This document shows, in pieces, positions 46,340 through 56,884 of a DNA stretch of 64,000 nucleotides. The notes below the pieces were generated by a model. That model worked only from the letters and a program-made list of their open reading frames with translations. It made no database searches and was not told the origin of the DNA. The stretch comes from Nitrosospira multiformis. GTDB lineage: Bacteria > Pseudomonadota > Gammaproteobacteria > Burkholderiales > Nitrosomonadaceae. The translations under genes were made by a program, and so were the position numbers. Each line of letters starts with the position of its first letter. Positions within the stretch are counted from its first letter, which is position 1. The stretch is from contig NZ_FOHI01000001.1 in NCBI RefSeq assembly GCF_900111585.1, positions 591,016 through 655,015 on the forward strand. Direction: 5' to 3'.

Positions 46340-46726
46340 GTGCACCTTATAGAAGCTTACGAACGGATGGGTGGGGAAGCAGCCATCCGCCGTTTGGTAG
46401 ACCGTTTTTACGACCTGATGGATGAGGATCCCGACTATTACGGCATACGCAAGCTTCATCCGCAGGACCTGACTAGTTCCCGGGAGAAATTGTTCATGTT
46501 CCTCTCGGGTTGGACCGGGGGGCCAACACTTTATACGGACAAGTATGGCGATCCTCGCTTGCGCAGTCGCCACATGCCTTTTCCGATTGGCACTTCGGAG
46601 CGCGATCAGTGGTTGGGTTGCATGTATCGCGCCATGGTGGATATCGAGCTGGATGAGGTTTTGTGCAAGAAGCTTGCCATGGCGTTCGATCAGACTGCGG
46701 ACTTCATGCGCAACCAGCCGGAATAA
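46340..46726 (+). CDS. Group II truncated haemoglobin
   Basis: A 128-residue 2-on-2 globin. YERMGGEAAIRRLVDRFYDLM begins the fold; KLHPQDL and EKLFMFLSGWTGGPTLYTDKYGDPRLRSRHMPF include the proximal His (HMPFPI) and the conserved WTGGP/YGDP elements of group II. The start is GTG 46340 with AAGGAG upstream. It likely binds O2 or NO; a role in nitric oxide handling would fit an ammonia oxidiser but is inferred. Confidence 0.93.
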   Translation: MHLIEAYERMGGEAAIRRLVDRFYDLMDEDPDYYGIRKLHPQDLTSSREKLFMFLSGWTGGPTLYTDKYGDPRLRSRHMPFPIGTSERDQWLGCMYRAMVDIELDEVLCKKLAMAFDQTADFMRNQPE

Positions 46727-46802
46727 AACCGATGCAAGGATTGCGCGAATAGCGGGGTGGGAAATGCCCCGCTGCTGATCCTTCAGAACATGGATGAAAC
46801 GG

Positions 46803-48221
46803 CTACTTCCCCCTGAAATAAGCGCTGGAACCGGTCGTGCTTCCAAATGAATCGCGCCTGCTATTCCCTCCGCTACTGGCTCTGGCGGCTCTGGTACTGC
46901 TCGCTGTATTACCCCATGTATCTCGATTACCGGCGGGTGAACGGTTCTGCCCGGCCTTCCAGTCTCCATCGGCTCTGTAAGCGTTGCTCCGGTGCGGAAC
47001 ATCGCTGGACCAGGTACGGCTGCGTTTATGGGCGACACTAGGCGTACTTCTGGGCTGGACACCCGCGCCAGAGCGCGGTTTAACGCGTGGTTCCAGGCCG
47101 GGAACGACATGCGAAGCAATGCGCTGGCCGGTAAAGCGTTCAATTTTTTTCAGATGGATTCCATCCTTGCTGGAGGCGAATGAAACCGCGATTCCTGACG
47201 CGCCAGCGCGTCCCGTCCGCCCGATGCGATGCACATAATCTTCGGCAAACTTCGGCAGATCAAAATTGATGACGTGGGTAATGCCTGCCACATCGATTCC
47301 CCGTGCGGCTACATCGGTCGCCACCAGCACTCTTATGCCGCCCTGGCGCAGTTTTATGAGAGTACGGTTCCGGTCGCGCTGGCTCATGTCCCCGTGCAGG
47401 GCGGCTGCTGCATGACCCTGGGCGGAAAGACCGTCGGCGAGCATATCTGCATCACGTTTGGTGGCCGTAAAAACGATGGCTTGTTTGAGCGCTATATCCC
47501 GAAGCAGGTGATCCAGCAACTGGTTTTTGTGGGAAATGTCGTCCACGTAATGCAGCCGTTGTTCGATATTGTTCAACCGGGCCTTGGATGTGGCTACCTG
47601 GATGCGTTTCGGTGAATTCAGCAGACGTGCAGCCACATTATCCATTGCACTGTCCAGGGTGGCTGAAAACAGCAGGGTCTGACGGGTTGCAGGAGTGGCC
47701 GATGCGATTCGCTCAACATCCTCTATGAAGCCCATGTCGAGCATGCGGTCGGCTTCGTCCAGCACCAGCATTTCCAGGCGGGAAAAATCGATCCGCCCCC
47801 GTTGGATGTGGTCGATCAGCCGCCCTGGAGTGGCCACAAGAATATCGACCACCTGCGAGAGCAGCTTGTTTTGCAGCGGATAAGGCATACCACCCAGTAT
47901 GCTTACCACTTTCGCCCGCGGGAGATACTTCCCATATTTGGCAGTGGCTTCGGATACCTGGAGTGCAAGTTCCCGCGTTGGGGTCAATACCAGCACGCGG
48001 GGTCCGCGGCTACGCACCTCGGAAGGAGAAGCCAGGCGGTGCAGAGCGGGCAACATGAAAGCAGCAGTTTTGCCGGTGCCGGTCTGGGCTGATGCCATGA
48101 CATCATGCCCCGCCAACAATTCGGGAATGGCGTGTTCCTGAATGGGGGTAGGCGAGGTATAGCCCGCATCATTGATGGCTTTAAGAATGAGCGGATGGAG
48201 ATTCAAACTTTCAAAAGACAC
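46803..48221 (-). CDS. rhlE: DEAD-box RNA helicase RhlE
   Basis: A 472-residue helicase with the full RecA-like core: ASAQTGTGKTAAF (motif I), PTRELALQV, TPGRL, VLDEADRM (DEAD), SATLD (SAT) and HRIGRTGRAG (motif VI). The C-terminal ~100 residues are basic and Arg/Ser/Gly-rich (RSGAGVQPRSTPSV, SSTRAARASSGGNSRR), as in RhlE proteins acting on rRNA. Confidence 0.96.
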   Translation of the reverse strand: MSFESLNLHPLILKAINDAGYTSPTPIQEHAIPELLAGHDVMASAQTGTGKTAAFMLPALHRLASPSEVRSRGPRVLVLTPTRELALQVSEATAKYGKYLPRAKVVSILGGMPYPLQNKLLSQVVDILVATPGRLIDHIQRGRIDFSRLEMLVLDEADRMLDMGFIEDVERIASATPATRQTLLFSATLDSAMDNVAARLLNSPKRIQVATSKARLNNIEQRLHYVDDISHKNQLLDHLLRDIALKQAIVFTATKRDADMLADGLSAQGHAAAALHGDMSQRDRNRTLIKLRQGGIRVLVATDVAARGIDVAGITHVINFDLPKFAEDYVHRIGRTGRAGASGIAVSFASSKDGIHLKKIERFTGQRIASHVVPGLEPRVKPRSGAGVQPRSTPSVAHKRSRTWSSDVPHRSNAYRADGDWKAGQNRSPAGNRDTWGNTASSTRAARASSGGNSRRDSFGSTTGSSAYFRGK

Positions 48222-48780
48222 GTTGTTTTTTCCTGTTGAATGAAAAAGTGTGCATCCTCATAAAAACCCGGGTTTCCGTGCCTCAGCCCCTACTTGGAAG
48301 GATTTTGCGCCAAGAGAGTTACGACAAAACTGTCGAGTTCTGCACGGGATGTTTCCATCCCATTTTGTGCCTGAGTCAGGTGATCCGGTATTGATTCTTG
48401 GATGCGCTCTCAAGCGCGCAAGCAGGACGTCCCCCCGAAAACGGACGGGCTGTTGGTCGGCCAGCGCACATACATAAGTAACCGCTTGAAGAACCCATAA
48501 AGGGTTGATCAAGAGTTCCAAACATCGCCGCTAACCACGGTGCCGCCAATTTCCGCTGGAAACTTGAAAATCGAAAAAGCTCTGAAACGGTCAGGAACGA
48601 TGGACCGAAAAAAGCCGTGATGCTATTAGGGCTTTTCGTCGAAGCGCGGAGTATACAGGAAACTGGAGCCTGTATAGAAATTTTTATTGTGAGCTTGCCA
48701 AGCTGGAACAGATTCAGCACAGACCCAGCGGATCCTGTTCCAGCTTGGCAACCTGTCATGCAAAAGTCAACATTCGAAGC
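48222..48780. other. 559-bp gap with hairpins and no gene
   Basis: Between rhlE (upstream side) and the ftsH 3' end. No supported coding frame. It contains a perfect 16-bp inverted repeat (48696-48711 and 48735-48750), an 8-bp inverted repeat TATACAGG/CCTGTATA (48652-48676) and an AAAAAAGCC...GGGCTTTTCG stem near 48608-48637. Confidence 0.7.
48696..48750. repeat. Perfect 16-bp inverted repeat downstream of ftsH
   Basis: TGCCAAGCTGGAACAG (48696-48711) and its exact reverse complement (48735-48750) flank a 23-nt loop, starting 31 bp past the ftsH stop. There is no clear T-run, so it may stabilise an mRNA 3' end rather than act as a classical terminator. Confidence 0.85.
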
Positions 48781-50688
48781 CTACACTTTCTGCAGGACTT
48801 TGTCGCTTTCCGGGGGAGTAGTATCGGTGCGAGGAAGCACAGGCCTGGCAGTGATCTGCCGTTTCAGGTTCTCTATCTCGGGTTCATTCAACGTTTCGAC
48901 CCGAAGTAGCTCCTCCGCCGTCCGGTCGAGCAGCGCGCGATTGTTTTGCAATATCTCGATCGCCCGCTCCAATGCACCATCGACGAGCGCACGCACAGTG
49001 TTGTCAACCGTGTTTGCCGTATCTTCGCTATAGTCCCGGCTTTGCGGCATGGGAATGCCGGGTTGCAGAAACTGCGAACGTTCGCGGTCATACGCAACAT
49101 TCCCGAGAGCTTCGGTCATTCCATAGCGGAGCACCATCGCACGGGCGAGGTCGGTTGCGCGGACGATGTCATCCGATGCGCCGGTCGATATTTCGTTGAA
49201 TACCACACGTTCGGCCGCTCGTCCGCCCATCATCACCGCCATTTTGTTTTCCAACTCTGCCCGGGTCATCAGAAACCGGTCTTCGGTCGGTCGCTGCACT
49301 GTATAGCCGAGCGCGCCTATTCCACGTGGGATAATAGAAACCTTGTGGACCGCATCGGTTCCCGGCAAGGCGAGCGCCACCATCGCGTGTCCCAGTTCAT
49401 GAAACGCGACCACGCGGCGCTCTTCGGGATTGAGCAGGCGGTTGCGCTTCTCAAGGCCGGCTACCACCCGCAGAATGGCGTTATTGAAATCTCCCATTGT
49501 CACGGCGGCGCCATTCCTGCGGGTGGCAAGCAGGGCAGCTTCGTTGACCAGGTTGGCGAGATCAGCGCCCGTAAACCCCGGTGTCAAAGCTGCGACCTGC
49601 TCTTTTTTTACATCAGGATCGAGCTTCACTTTTTTCAGATGCACAGCAAGAATCTGCTCTCGCCCCAGTTTGTCCGGCCGGTCCACCAGCACCTGGCGGT
49701 CAAATCGCCCCGCCCGCAGCAGAGCGGGGTCGAGGATTTCCGGTCGGTTAGTCGCCGCGAGCAGCACCACGCCACTTTTAGGGTCGAAGCCATCAAGCTC
49801 GGCCAACAGTTGATTCAGCGTCTGCTCCTTCTCGTCATGACCTCCAAGCCCATAGGCACCCCGGGCTCGTCCAAGCGAATCCAGTTCATCGATAAAGATG
49901 ATGGCAGGTGCCATCTGGCGTGCTTGTTCAAACAGGTCGCGCACCCGCGCGGCCCCAACCCCGACAAACATCTCTACGAACTCGGAGCCGGAGATCGAGA
50001 AGAACGGAACATTCGCTTCGCCTGCCACGGCACGAGCCAGCAGCGTCTTGCCCGTACCCGGTGGACCCACCAGCAGGATACCCTTCGGTACCCTCCCGCC
50101 CAGGCGGCTGTATCCGGCAGGATCCTTCAAAAAATTGATGACTTCTTCCAGCTCTTCCTTGGCTTCATCTACTCCGGCCACGTCTGCGAAAGTTACCTTG
50201 GTTTCTTTCTCCACGAAAACTTTGGCGCGGCTCTTGCCGATCGACATCAACCCGCCGGTCATGCCGCCTGGATTCATGCGGCGGATGATAAACAGCCATA
50301 TCCCGAAAAAAATCGCCATCGGCAATAGCCACGACAGCAGATCGCGCATCCAGGTGCTCTGAACCACGCCCGTGTACGTCACGTGATGTTGATCGAGCTT
50401 ATCAGCCAGCTCGGGTTCCACCCGCGTGGTCACGAAATCCTTCAACCCGTCGGCGCCTTCCCCCTTCAGGGTGCCATAAATATGATTTTCGGTGATGGCT
50501 ATCTCCGCAATCTTGTCCTCATCCAGCAGGGTATGAAAGCGGCTGTAAGGAATGGGCTCGACCTTGGTATAGCGGGCATACATGCTTTGTATGAGCAGAA
50601 TGCCGAGTATCGCAATAATGACGTACCAGAAGTTGATCTGGGTTTTTTTGTCCATGGGAAGTTGGGCCTTTTTATCCTTTTTATCCAT
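48781..50688 (-). CDS. ftsH: ATP-dependent zinc metalloprotease FtsH
   Basis: A 635-residue membrane-anchored AAA+ protease that degrades membrane and regulatory proteins. Two helices (~21-38 and ~117-136) flank the periplasmic domain. Walker A GPPGTGKT is at ~208-215, the second region of homology at ~310-330 ([22 protein letters not shown]), and the Zn site HELGH at 430-434, in place of the more usual HEAGH. The gene is isolated from rrmJ/folP, so it may be a second ftsH copy; that cannot be tested here. Confidence 0.95.
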   Translation of the reverse strand: MDKKDKKAQLPMDKKTQINFWYVIIAILGILLIQSMYARYTKVEPIPYSRFHTLLDEDKIAEIAITENHIYGTLKGEGADGLKDFVTTRVEPELADKLDQHHVTYTGVVQSTWMRDLLSWLLPMAIFFGIWLFIIRRMNPGGMTGGLMSIGKSRAKVFVEKETKVTFADVAGVDEAKEELEEVINFLKDPAGYSRLGGRVPKGILLVGPPGTGKTLLARAVAGEANVPFFSISGSEFVEMFVGVGAARVRDLFEQARQMAPAIIFIDELDSLGRARGAYGLGGHDEKEQTLNQLLAELDGFDPKSGVVLLAATNRPEILDPALLRAGRFDRQVLVDRPDKLGREQILAVHLKKVKLDPDVKKEQVAALTPGFTGADLANLVNEAALLATRRNGAAVTMGDFNNAILRVVAGLEKRNRLLNPEERRVVAFHELGHAMVALALPGTDAVHKVSIIPRGIGALGYTVQRPTEDRFLMTRAELENKMAVMMGGRAAERVVFNEISTGASDDIVRATDLARAMVLRYGMTEALGNVAYDRERSQFLQPGIPMPQSRDYSEDTANTVDNTVRALVDGALERAIEILQNNRALLDRTAEELLRVETLNEPEIENLKRQITARPVLPRTDTTPPESDKVLQKV

Positions 50689-50784
50689 CAGGTATCCTTG
50701 CTCTCGTACTGTTATATTCGTAGACAGTCAAATGCCTGACTTTGTTCAGCATAGTATACGGAGGCTATAGCGCAAAGCGCTGCA

Positions 50785-50816
50785 CACAGGTTGGGTAGAC
50801 CACAGGTTGTGTAGAC
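50785..50816 (+). repeat. Two tandem 16-bp repeats upstream of tamA
   Basis: CACAGGTTGGGTAGAC and CACAGGTTGTGTAGAC are adjacent and differ by one base. A palindrome AGCGC-AAA-GCGCT (50769-50781) lies just before them. They sit in the 244-bp ftsH-tamA divergent gap. Confidence 0.8.
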
Positions 50817-50932
50817 TATGGCAGGAGAGGACTTGCTAAGCAAAGGCTTGACGCGACCGGGCCGGATGCGCTTTACTCAGGAAAACTGCTTATATCGCTG
50901 GTCTGCTATTCTTTGATTCTGGCGGTCCGCCT

Positions 50933-52825
50933 GTGGGGATAAAGATTTACCTTATTCCGCAGGTTTACATGCAAAGCCTGCCTTTCATTCGCGGGCTTCC
51001 AGTAGTGTTTATACAGCCCTTCTTGCATTTGCCCGTCTTGAAATTCTTGTTTTCTCTTTTGGCGGATAAAGCGTGTCTTTATCTCGGGGTGATCATTTTG
51101 CTCATGCTGAGTAACGACACGGTCGAAGCGGGTCTCTTCGGGGGTCTCTTCGGAGACGAGGCTCCGCCCCCCTCCATCAGGCTTTCCGCTCCGGAGCCCG
51201 TAGCGGATCTGTTGAAAACACATTTCCGTCTGCCAACAGAGGCTTTGGAAGACGAAACCGCGCGCGCCACTTTCATGCGGCGCGCCCAGCGCGAAATCAG
51301 CGAACTGCTCGCCACCGAGGGTTATTTCATGCCCAGGATAACATTGCATCTCTCCACACCCGGCGAGGTACCGCAATTGGAAGTCGCGCCGGGACCGCGG
51401 ACAGTGGTTGCCGGGGTGCATATCGAGTTCAAGGGAGACCTGAGTGTTGATGAACCTGGACGGCGCGCCCGGATTGAAAAGCTGCGATCTGCCTGGTCCC
51501 TCAAGGAAGGCCAGCCCTTTCGCTCCCCTGCCTGGGAAGAGGCCAAATCGGTATTGCTATCCAATGTCGCAGGAGAGGATTATGTCGCAGCCCAGATCGA
51601 GGAAAGCAAGGCGGAGATAGATCCTGATTCTTCGCAGGCGCGGTTAATGGTGATAGTGAACTCCGGGCCGGCATTCCGCTTTGGCGATCTCGACATAAAA
51701 GGGCTTAATCGCTATGAACCCTCACTCATAAGCGGCCTTGCGCCATTTAAACCCGAGGATCCTTATCGCCGTGATCAATTACTCTCGTTCCAGACGAAAT
51801 TGCAGAATCTGCCTCAATTCAGTTCCGCGGCTGTCAATATTCAACCTGACGAAGCAACGCATCAGGCGGCGCCGGTAGAGGTAGTGCTATCAGAGGCGAA
51901 GTCGAAGAGGGTAGGGTTCGGCGCAGGTTACAGTTCCAATACGGGTGCGCGTGGCGAGGTCACTTATACGAATAACGATTTTCTGAATAGCGCATTGAGG
52001 CTCAACAGTGGATTACGTATCGAGCAGAAACGCCAGAGCTTGACGGGCTCAATCGACAGCGTGGCGGATGCGTCGGGAACATGGTTTTCCCTGGGGGCGG
52101 CGGCGGATAGAACCTTCATCCAGCAACTGGAAACCATACGCCAGAAAGTCGGCATCAGCCGCAACCAGCTCTTAGACAAGACTGAAACAAGATTTTCGTT
52201 GAACTGGCAGCGGGAAAACCGGGAGCCGGAAGGGGGCCTGGAGCAGATCAACCAGACCTTGGTGCTGGATGGCTATCTGCGCTATCGTTCCGTGGACAAC
52301 CCGTTATTCCCCAGGGATGGCAGTGTTTCGGAATTGCGTATCGGAGGCGGCAAGCGGGAATTGCTGTCCGATCAGGACTTCTTGCGGACCTATGCAAGAC
52401 ATCAGTTCTGGTATCCGGTGGGCAAGCGCGACGTGCTGTTTCTGAGGGGCGAGCTGGGGTACACCTTTGCTCCTTCACGCTTCGGCATTCCCCAGGAATA
52501 TCTCTTTAGAGCGGGCGGTATTCAATCTGTTCGCGGATACGCTTTTCAGCGTTTAGGCGTGCGGGAAGGGAGCGCGGTGGTCGGGGGCAGGGTAATGTTC
52601 ACAGGATCGATTGAATATAATCACTGGCTTACGCGTAATTGGGGTGCTGCCATCTTTACCGATGTGGGGGACGCAGCCGATACCATAGGTGGGCTGAATC
52701 CGGCTGTCGGATACGGTGGAGGGATACGCTGGCGCAGTCCTGTGGGGCCACTGGCGGTGGATGTTGCCCGTGGGCAGCGGGACGGGAAATTCCGTTTTCA
52801 TTTTTCGATTGCCGTGGCGTTCTGA
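50933..52825 (+). CDS. tamA: Autotransporter assembly complex outer-membrane protein TamA
   Basis: A ~600-residue Omp85-family protein. A hydrophobic leader (~40-60) is followed by three POTRA-like segments (e.g. RPVVAGVHIEF-like VVAGVHIEFKGDLS, GPAFRFGDLDIKGLNRYEPSLISGL) and a 16-stranded barrel with VRGYAFQRLGVREG (the VRGY-type core) and a C-terminal RFHFSIAVAF. The start is uncertain: GTG 50933 is used; ATG 50969 or a later codon is possible. It is followed 6 bp later by tamB, the standard pair that inserts outer-membrane proteins. Confidence 0.93.
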   Translation: MGIKIYLIPQVYMQSLPFIRGLPVVFIQPFLHLPVLKFLFSLLADKACLYLGVIILLMLSNDTVEAGLFGGLFGDEAPPPSIRLSAPEPVADLLKTHFRLPTEALEDETARATFMRRAQREISELLATEGYFMPRITLHLSTPGEVPQLEVAPGPRTVVAGVHIEFKGDLSVDEPGRRARIEKLRSAWSLKEGQPFRSPAWEEAKSVLLSNVAGEDYVAAQIEESKAEIDPDSSQARLMVIVNSGPAFRFGDLDIKGLNRYEPSLISGLAPFKPEDPYRRDQLLSFQTKLQNLPQFSSAAVNIQPDEATHQAAPVEVVLSEAKSKRVGFGAGYSSNTGARGEVTYTNNDFLNSALRLNSGLRIEQKRQSLTGSIDSVADASGTWFSLGAAADRTFIQQLETIRQKVGISRNQLLDKTETRFSLNWQRENREPEGGLEQINQTLVLDGYLRYRSVDNPLFPRDGSVSELRIGGGKRELLSDQDFLRTYARHQFWYPVGKRDVLFLRGELGYTFAPSRFGIPQEYLFRAGGIQSVRGYAFQRLGVREGSAVVGGRVMFTGSIEYNHWLTRNWGAAIFTDVGDAADTIGGLNPAVGYGGGIRWRSPVGPLAVDVARGQRDGKFRFHFSIAVAF

Positions 52826-52831
52826 CAGCGC

Positions 52832-55800
52832 ATGAAGCCTGCAAGCGAACAGCGAATCCAGCATGCCTTCCCAAGCTTCCGCTGGTGGCAATGGATGCTG
52901 CTGGCCGCGATCTTCATCATCCTCACGGTCGCGGGCTCCGCCCTCTGGCTGGCCACAAGCAACTCGGGCCTCGTCTGGCTCGGGTCGGCTCTGTCTCGCC
53001 TGAGCGCGGATAGCATTTCTTTTGAAGGACTGGAAGGAAAACTGTCCCGATCCGTCAGCGTCCGGCGCATGCGCTTTTCCGGGGAAAACCTGCTTATCGT
53101 CGCACGGGATGTGCAACTGGATTGGGAACCTGGTGAATTACGATCAGGCCAACTCAAGATCATCGCCTTGACAGCGGGGGAAGTGGAAGTGGTTTCACCC
53201 CCTTCTCCGGAACCGGCAACGCAGCCGGATAATCTGGAACTGCCCTTGTCGCTGGATGTGCGCAAGTTCGAGATCGGCGTCCTTCGTGTGATGCGCGAAA
53301 AAGGGGGCGCTCCGGTTTTTCGGGCGCTGGACCTTGCCACGAAATTGACAAGTGATGGACACGTTCATCAGATTCCTGAACTGCGTGTCATGCTCGACTA
53401 TGGCCGCCTCACTGCATCAGCCGAACTGAAAGGCGAGAAGCCTTTTCCCCTGGAAGGCCACCTAATCCTGGCAGGGATTGCCGTTCCCAAAGTGCAACAA
53501 CCACCCGGTACGGGGAAATCGGAAGCACGCATTTCTGCCACCCTTGGTGGCGATCTGGCACAGATCGACGTGAAAATCGAGGGGCAGGGCGCCGGGCTGT
53601 CAGGGGAGGGAGACGCGCAATTGCGTCCCTTTGCCCCATTCGTGGTGGCGGGCCTGCGGTTGTCCCTGAGCGGTCTGGATCCTCATGTTTTTTCCGCTAC
53701 GGCGCCTCAGGCCAAACTTGATTTGCAGGCGGATTTGAATGAAAAAATGGGGGGACAACTCGAAGGTACTCTGACCGTCAAAAACAGCAAGCCTGCCGCT
53801 CTGGATACGGGCGGTCTCCCGGTGCTCGAAGCACGCGCGGACCCCGTGTTGTCGGCGGAACTGCTCCAGCTTCATGACTTGAAACTGCTGCTGCCAGGCA
53901 GCGGATCAATCATGGGGGATGTCGTATGGCAACTCAAGCAGGCAAGCGGATCGGCGGATTTGCGCATCCGGCAGGTTAACATGGCCAGGCTGGATACGCG
54001 CATGCGCCCCACGAATGTCAGTGGATCGCTGAGACTCAGTGGGGATGCGAAGAGTCAGCAGGGAATATTGGCGCTTCATGATCGGAAGCTGAGTGCGGGT
54101 GTTCATATGACACTGGCAGACGATGTGCTGACACTGGAAAAAGTGCGCCTCAACCATGGGCAATCCCTGTTTACCGGTCAGGCCAGGATGGAGTTGAACG
54201 GGCAGCGGGAGTTTGATCTGGCGGGCAGCTTGCGGCGCTTCGATATTTCTGCGTTTTTGCAGGGGCCTCGAACCGATCTCAACGCGACACTCAAACTGAC
54301 AGGTGAACTGGGTTCATCCGGAACGCGCGAATCCTCCCGAAAAGTTTCAGAACCGGCGGGTACGGCTCAGTTTGCAATCACCAACAGTCACGTTGCGGAA
54401 CAACCGGTATCAGGCAGTGGCCGCATCGAGTTTGCAGGGCTCAGCCGGGCCAAAGGGGGAATCGAGTTAAACTTCGGCACGAACCGGCTTTTGGCGCATG
54501 GCGGTTACGGGCGTCCAGGCGATCAACTACAGCTTGAATTGAACGCTCCTGCGCTGGCACAAATCGGATACGGACTTGCCGGCTCACTGATGGCGAAGGC
54601 AATAATGGGGAGCAGTTCCGCCAGTTTTATCGAGAAGCCGCTTGAATTGCCGGATATAAGCTTTTACGCCATCGGAAAGGCTATCAAGCTCCCGAATGAG
54701 CATTATCTCGATAATTTTACTGCCGATGGCAAGCTGCACGGCGATGCGATCACGTTAAAGATCCTGGCAGCGGACTACCGGCTCCAGGCAAATCCGCGTC
54801 TGCAACAACTCAATGTGGAAGTGGGGGGCAGTACTTCACAACACGAGATCCAGGTCTCTGTTCAACTGGTCGATGATCAGAGCCTGTCCCTCCGAGGCAG
54901 AGGTGGTCTTACCAAAACGGGGGGACAGTGGCGGGATGCCGAGTGGGCGGGGGAACTGGTGGAGTTGTCCGGGTCCGGCCGAGTTCCATTTAGCCTCAAG
55001 AATACCTCTCCCGTGCGAATTGGCTCCAGCCACGCATCACTCGGTTTATCGAATATCGGCATCGCGGGAGGCGCAGTGCAGATTCGTGAAATCGATTGGA
55101 GTCCTGAAAGGTGGAGCACAAAGGGGCATTTTTCGGGGATTGGGCTGCGTCCCGGGGCTGGAGGGAAAAAGTTGGAGGAGGCTGGGGAGGCTGTGACGGC
55201 AGCGAAGACCGTAAAGACTGCAGGGGCAAATGAAAACGCTGGTGCGGACGAGCGCAGGCGGTATGAAGCCGATCGGGGAGCAGCTTATGAAGCTCTCCGG
55301 CTACACGGAGAGTGGGATATTTCAGCCGGTAGCCAACTGAAAGGTTTTATTGACATCGAACGCGAGGGGGGCGACTGGATATTGCCGGATGAGCCGCCGC
55401 TACCACTGGGTCTGCAAATCCTCAGGTTGTCCGGCCGGGCCATAGACGGCCAACTGACCGCAGAACTCACTGCAAGAGGCAAGCGATTGGGCGAGGCGAA
55501 CGCTCTTGTCTCCATGCCGCTGGCGAAATCAGTCGAGTCCGGGATGCACTGGACGATTTTGCAGGATGCTGCTCTCTCCGGGCACATCTTTGTCAATATG
55601 CAGGATATTTCCTGGACGGGTCCCGCCATTGACAACAGCATCAAAACCGGCGGTGCAGTCGCATTGCAGGCAGATGTGATCGGGACGTTTGGCAAGCCGC
55701 GTCTGGAAGGAAAGATACAGGGGGATAATCTTGCGGTTGCCTCGCTGGAGCATGGCGTGCGGCTTGAACAAGGAAAGCTCGCCGCGCATTTCGACGAGAA

Positions 55801-56884
55801 GTCCCTTCACATGGACATCCTGGATTTCTCGGCGCCCCATCAATCCCCTCCGCAGGACCCTCTGTTGCGGCATCTGGAACTTGCAAAAGGACCGGGTACT
55901 TTGCGGGCGTCGGGAGTCATGGATTTTACCGGAGAGCGCGGCAGTGTCGAAATTACTGCCAATCTTATTCCGTTGGCTCAACGGCCTGATCGCTGGATTA
56001 TTGCTTCGGGAAGCGGTAATGCCACGCTGGAACACAATATGCTCACCCTCAAAGGAAATCTCATGGCGAATGCAGGGCTGCTGGCGCAGCCTACCGCGGG
56101 TCGTCCTCATTTACCCGATGACGTGATTATCATCGGCCGGGACGAGCCGGATGGACCGCAATCCGAGCGCAAGGGATTACGTATCGATGTCGAAGCTACC
56201 CTCGATCTGGGCGAGCGGTTCTACATTCATGCATCAGGGCTGGAGGGCAGGCTTGCCGGACAATTGCATTTGAGGGGTGAGCCCGGACAGAAGCTCCGTA
56301 CTGTCGGCACCATTACCGCACAGGATACGAAATTCGAGGCCTATGGGCAGGATCTGACTGTGGAGCGAGGCATCGTGAGTTTTCAAGGTTCGATCGACGA
56401 TCCGGCACTGAACGTGCGTGCAGTGCGCAAGGGGTTGGCAGTGGTGGCAGGAGTTGAAGTGACTGGCAGTGTGCGTCATCCCGTCATACGGCTGGTATCG
56501 ACGCCGGCCGTGTCCGATCTGGAGAAACTCTCGTGGATTACGCTGGGGCGGGCTCCGGGAGGCAAGGCAGACGCTTCATTATTGCTTGCCGCGGCAGGCT
56601 CCATTCTCGGAGGGCAATCCGGTGGGGTGACCGATAAAATAACCCGGGCACTGGGAGTAGACGAGCTATCGATCCGACAGGCGGGAAGCGATCCCTTGAC
56701 CGGACAAATTGGCACGATCGGCAAGCGCCTGTCGAAGGAGGCTTACATCAGCTACGAACAAGGCCTTGCCGCGGCGGCGGGTGTGACGAAGCTCACCTAT
56801 GCGCTAACTCCCAAGATCACGTTAGTTGCCCGTGCAGGAATGGATAATGCGATCGATGTGCTTTATTCGCTCAGTTTCGATTGA
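52832..56884 (+). CDS. tamB: Translocation and assembly module protein TamB
   Basis: A 1350-residue protein with one N-terminal membrane helix (~20-45, WMLLAAIFIILTVAGSALWLA), a very long beta-rich periplasmic body (AsmA-like repeats) and the C-terminal DUF490/TamB signature (FEAYGQDLTVERGIVSFQG; GVEVTGSVRHPVIRLVSTP; DELSIRQAG; LSKEAYISYEQGL; LTYALTPKITLVARAG). It forms the inner-membrane half of TAM and also takes part in phospholipid transport in relatives. It starts 6 bp after tamA. Confidence 0.96.
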   Translation: MKPASEQRIQHAFPSFRWWQWMLLAAIFIILTVAGSALWLATSNSGLVWLGSALSRLSADSISFEGLEGKLSRSVSVRRMRFSGENLLIVARDVQLDWEPGELRSGQLKIIALTAGEVEVVSPPSPEPATQPDNLELPLSLDVRKFEIGVLRVMREKGGAPVFRALDLATKLTSDGHVHQIPELRVMLDYGRLTASAELKGEKPFPLEGHLILAGIAVPKVQQPPGTGKSEARISATLGGDLAQIDVKIEGQGAGLSGEGDAQLRPFAPFVVAGLRLSLSGLDPHVFSATAPQAKLDLQADLNEKMGGQLEGTLTVKNSKPAALDTGGLPVLEARADPVLSAELLQLHDLKLLLPGSGSIMGDVVWQLKQASGSADLRIRQVNMARLDTRMRPTNVSGSLRLSGDAKSQQGILALHDRKLSAGVHMTLADDVLTLEKVRLNHGQSLFTGQARMELNGQREFDLAGSLRRFDISAFLQGPRTDLNATLKLTGELGSSGTRESSRKVSEPAGTAQFAITNSHVAEQPVSGSGRIEFAGLSRAKGGIELNFGTNRLLAHGGYGRPGDQLQLELNAPALAQIGYGLAGSLMAKAIMGSSSASFIEKPLELPDISFYAIGKAIKLPNEHYLDNFTADGKLHGDAITLKILAADYRLQANPRLQQLNVEVGGSTSQHEIQVSVQLVDDQSLSLRGRGGLTKTGGQWRDAEWAGELVELSGSGRVPFSLKNTSPVRIGSSHASLGLSNIGIAGGAVQIREIDWSPERWSTKGHFSGIGLRPGAGGKKLEEAGEAVTAAKTVKTAGANENAGADERRRYEADRGAAYEALRLHGEWDISAGSQLKGFIDIEREGGDWILPDEPPLPLGLQILRLSGRAIDGQLTAELTARGKRLGEANALVSMPLAKSVESGMHWTILQDAALSGHIFVNMQDISWTGPAIDNSIKTGGAVALQADVIGTFGKPRLEGKIQGDNLAVASLEHGVRLEQGKLAAHFDEKSLHMDILDFSAPHQSPPQDPLLRHLELAKGPGTLRASGVMDFTGERGSVEITANLIPLAQRPDRWIIASGSGNATLEHNMLTLKGNLMANAGLLAQPTAGRPHLPDDVIIIGRDEPDGPQSERKGLRIDVEATLDLGERFYIHASGLEGRLAGQLHLRGEPGQKLRTVGTITAQDTKFEAYGQDLTVERGIVSFQGSIDDPALNVRAVRKGLAVVAGVEVTGSVRHPVIRLVSTPAVSDLEKLSWITLGRAPGGKADASLLLAAAGSILGGQSGGVTDKITRALGVDELSIRQAGSDPLTGQIGTIGKRLSKEAYISYEQGLAAAAGVTKLTYALTPKITLVARAGMDNAIDVLYSLSFD

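Noticed and set aside
46310-47143. 277-codon minus-strand frame
   Set aside because: It lies across the truncated haemoglobin and the rhlE 3' end, has no recognisable motif and no good RBS.
48946-50328. 460-codon plus-strand frame
   Set aside because: Antisense to ftsH, whose Walker and HELGH motifs are intact.
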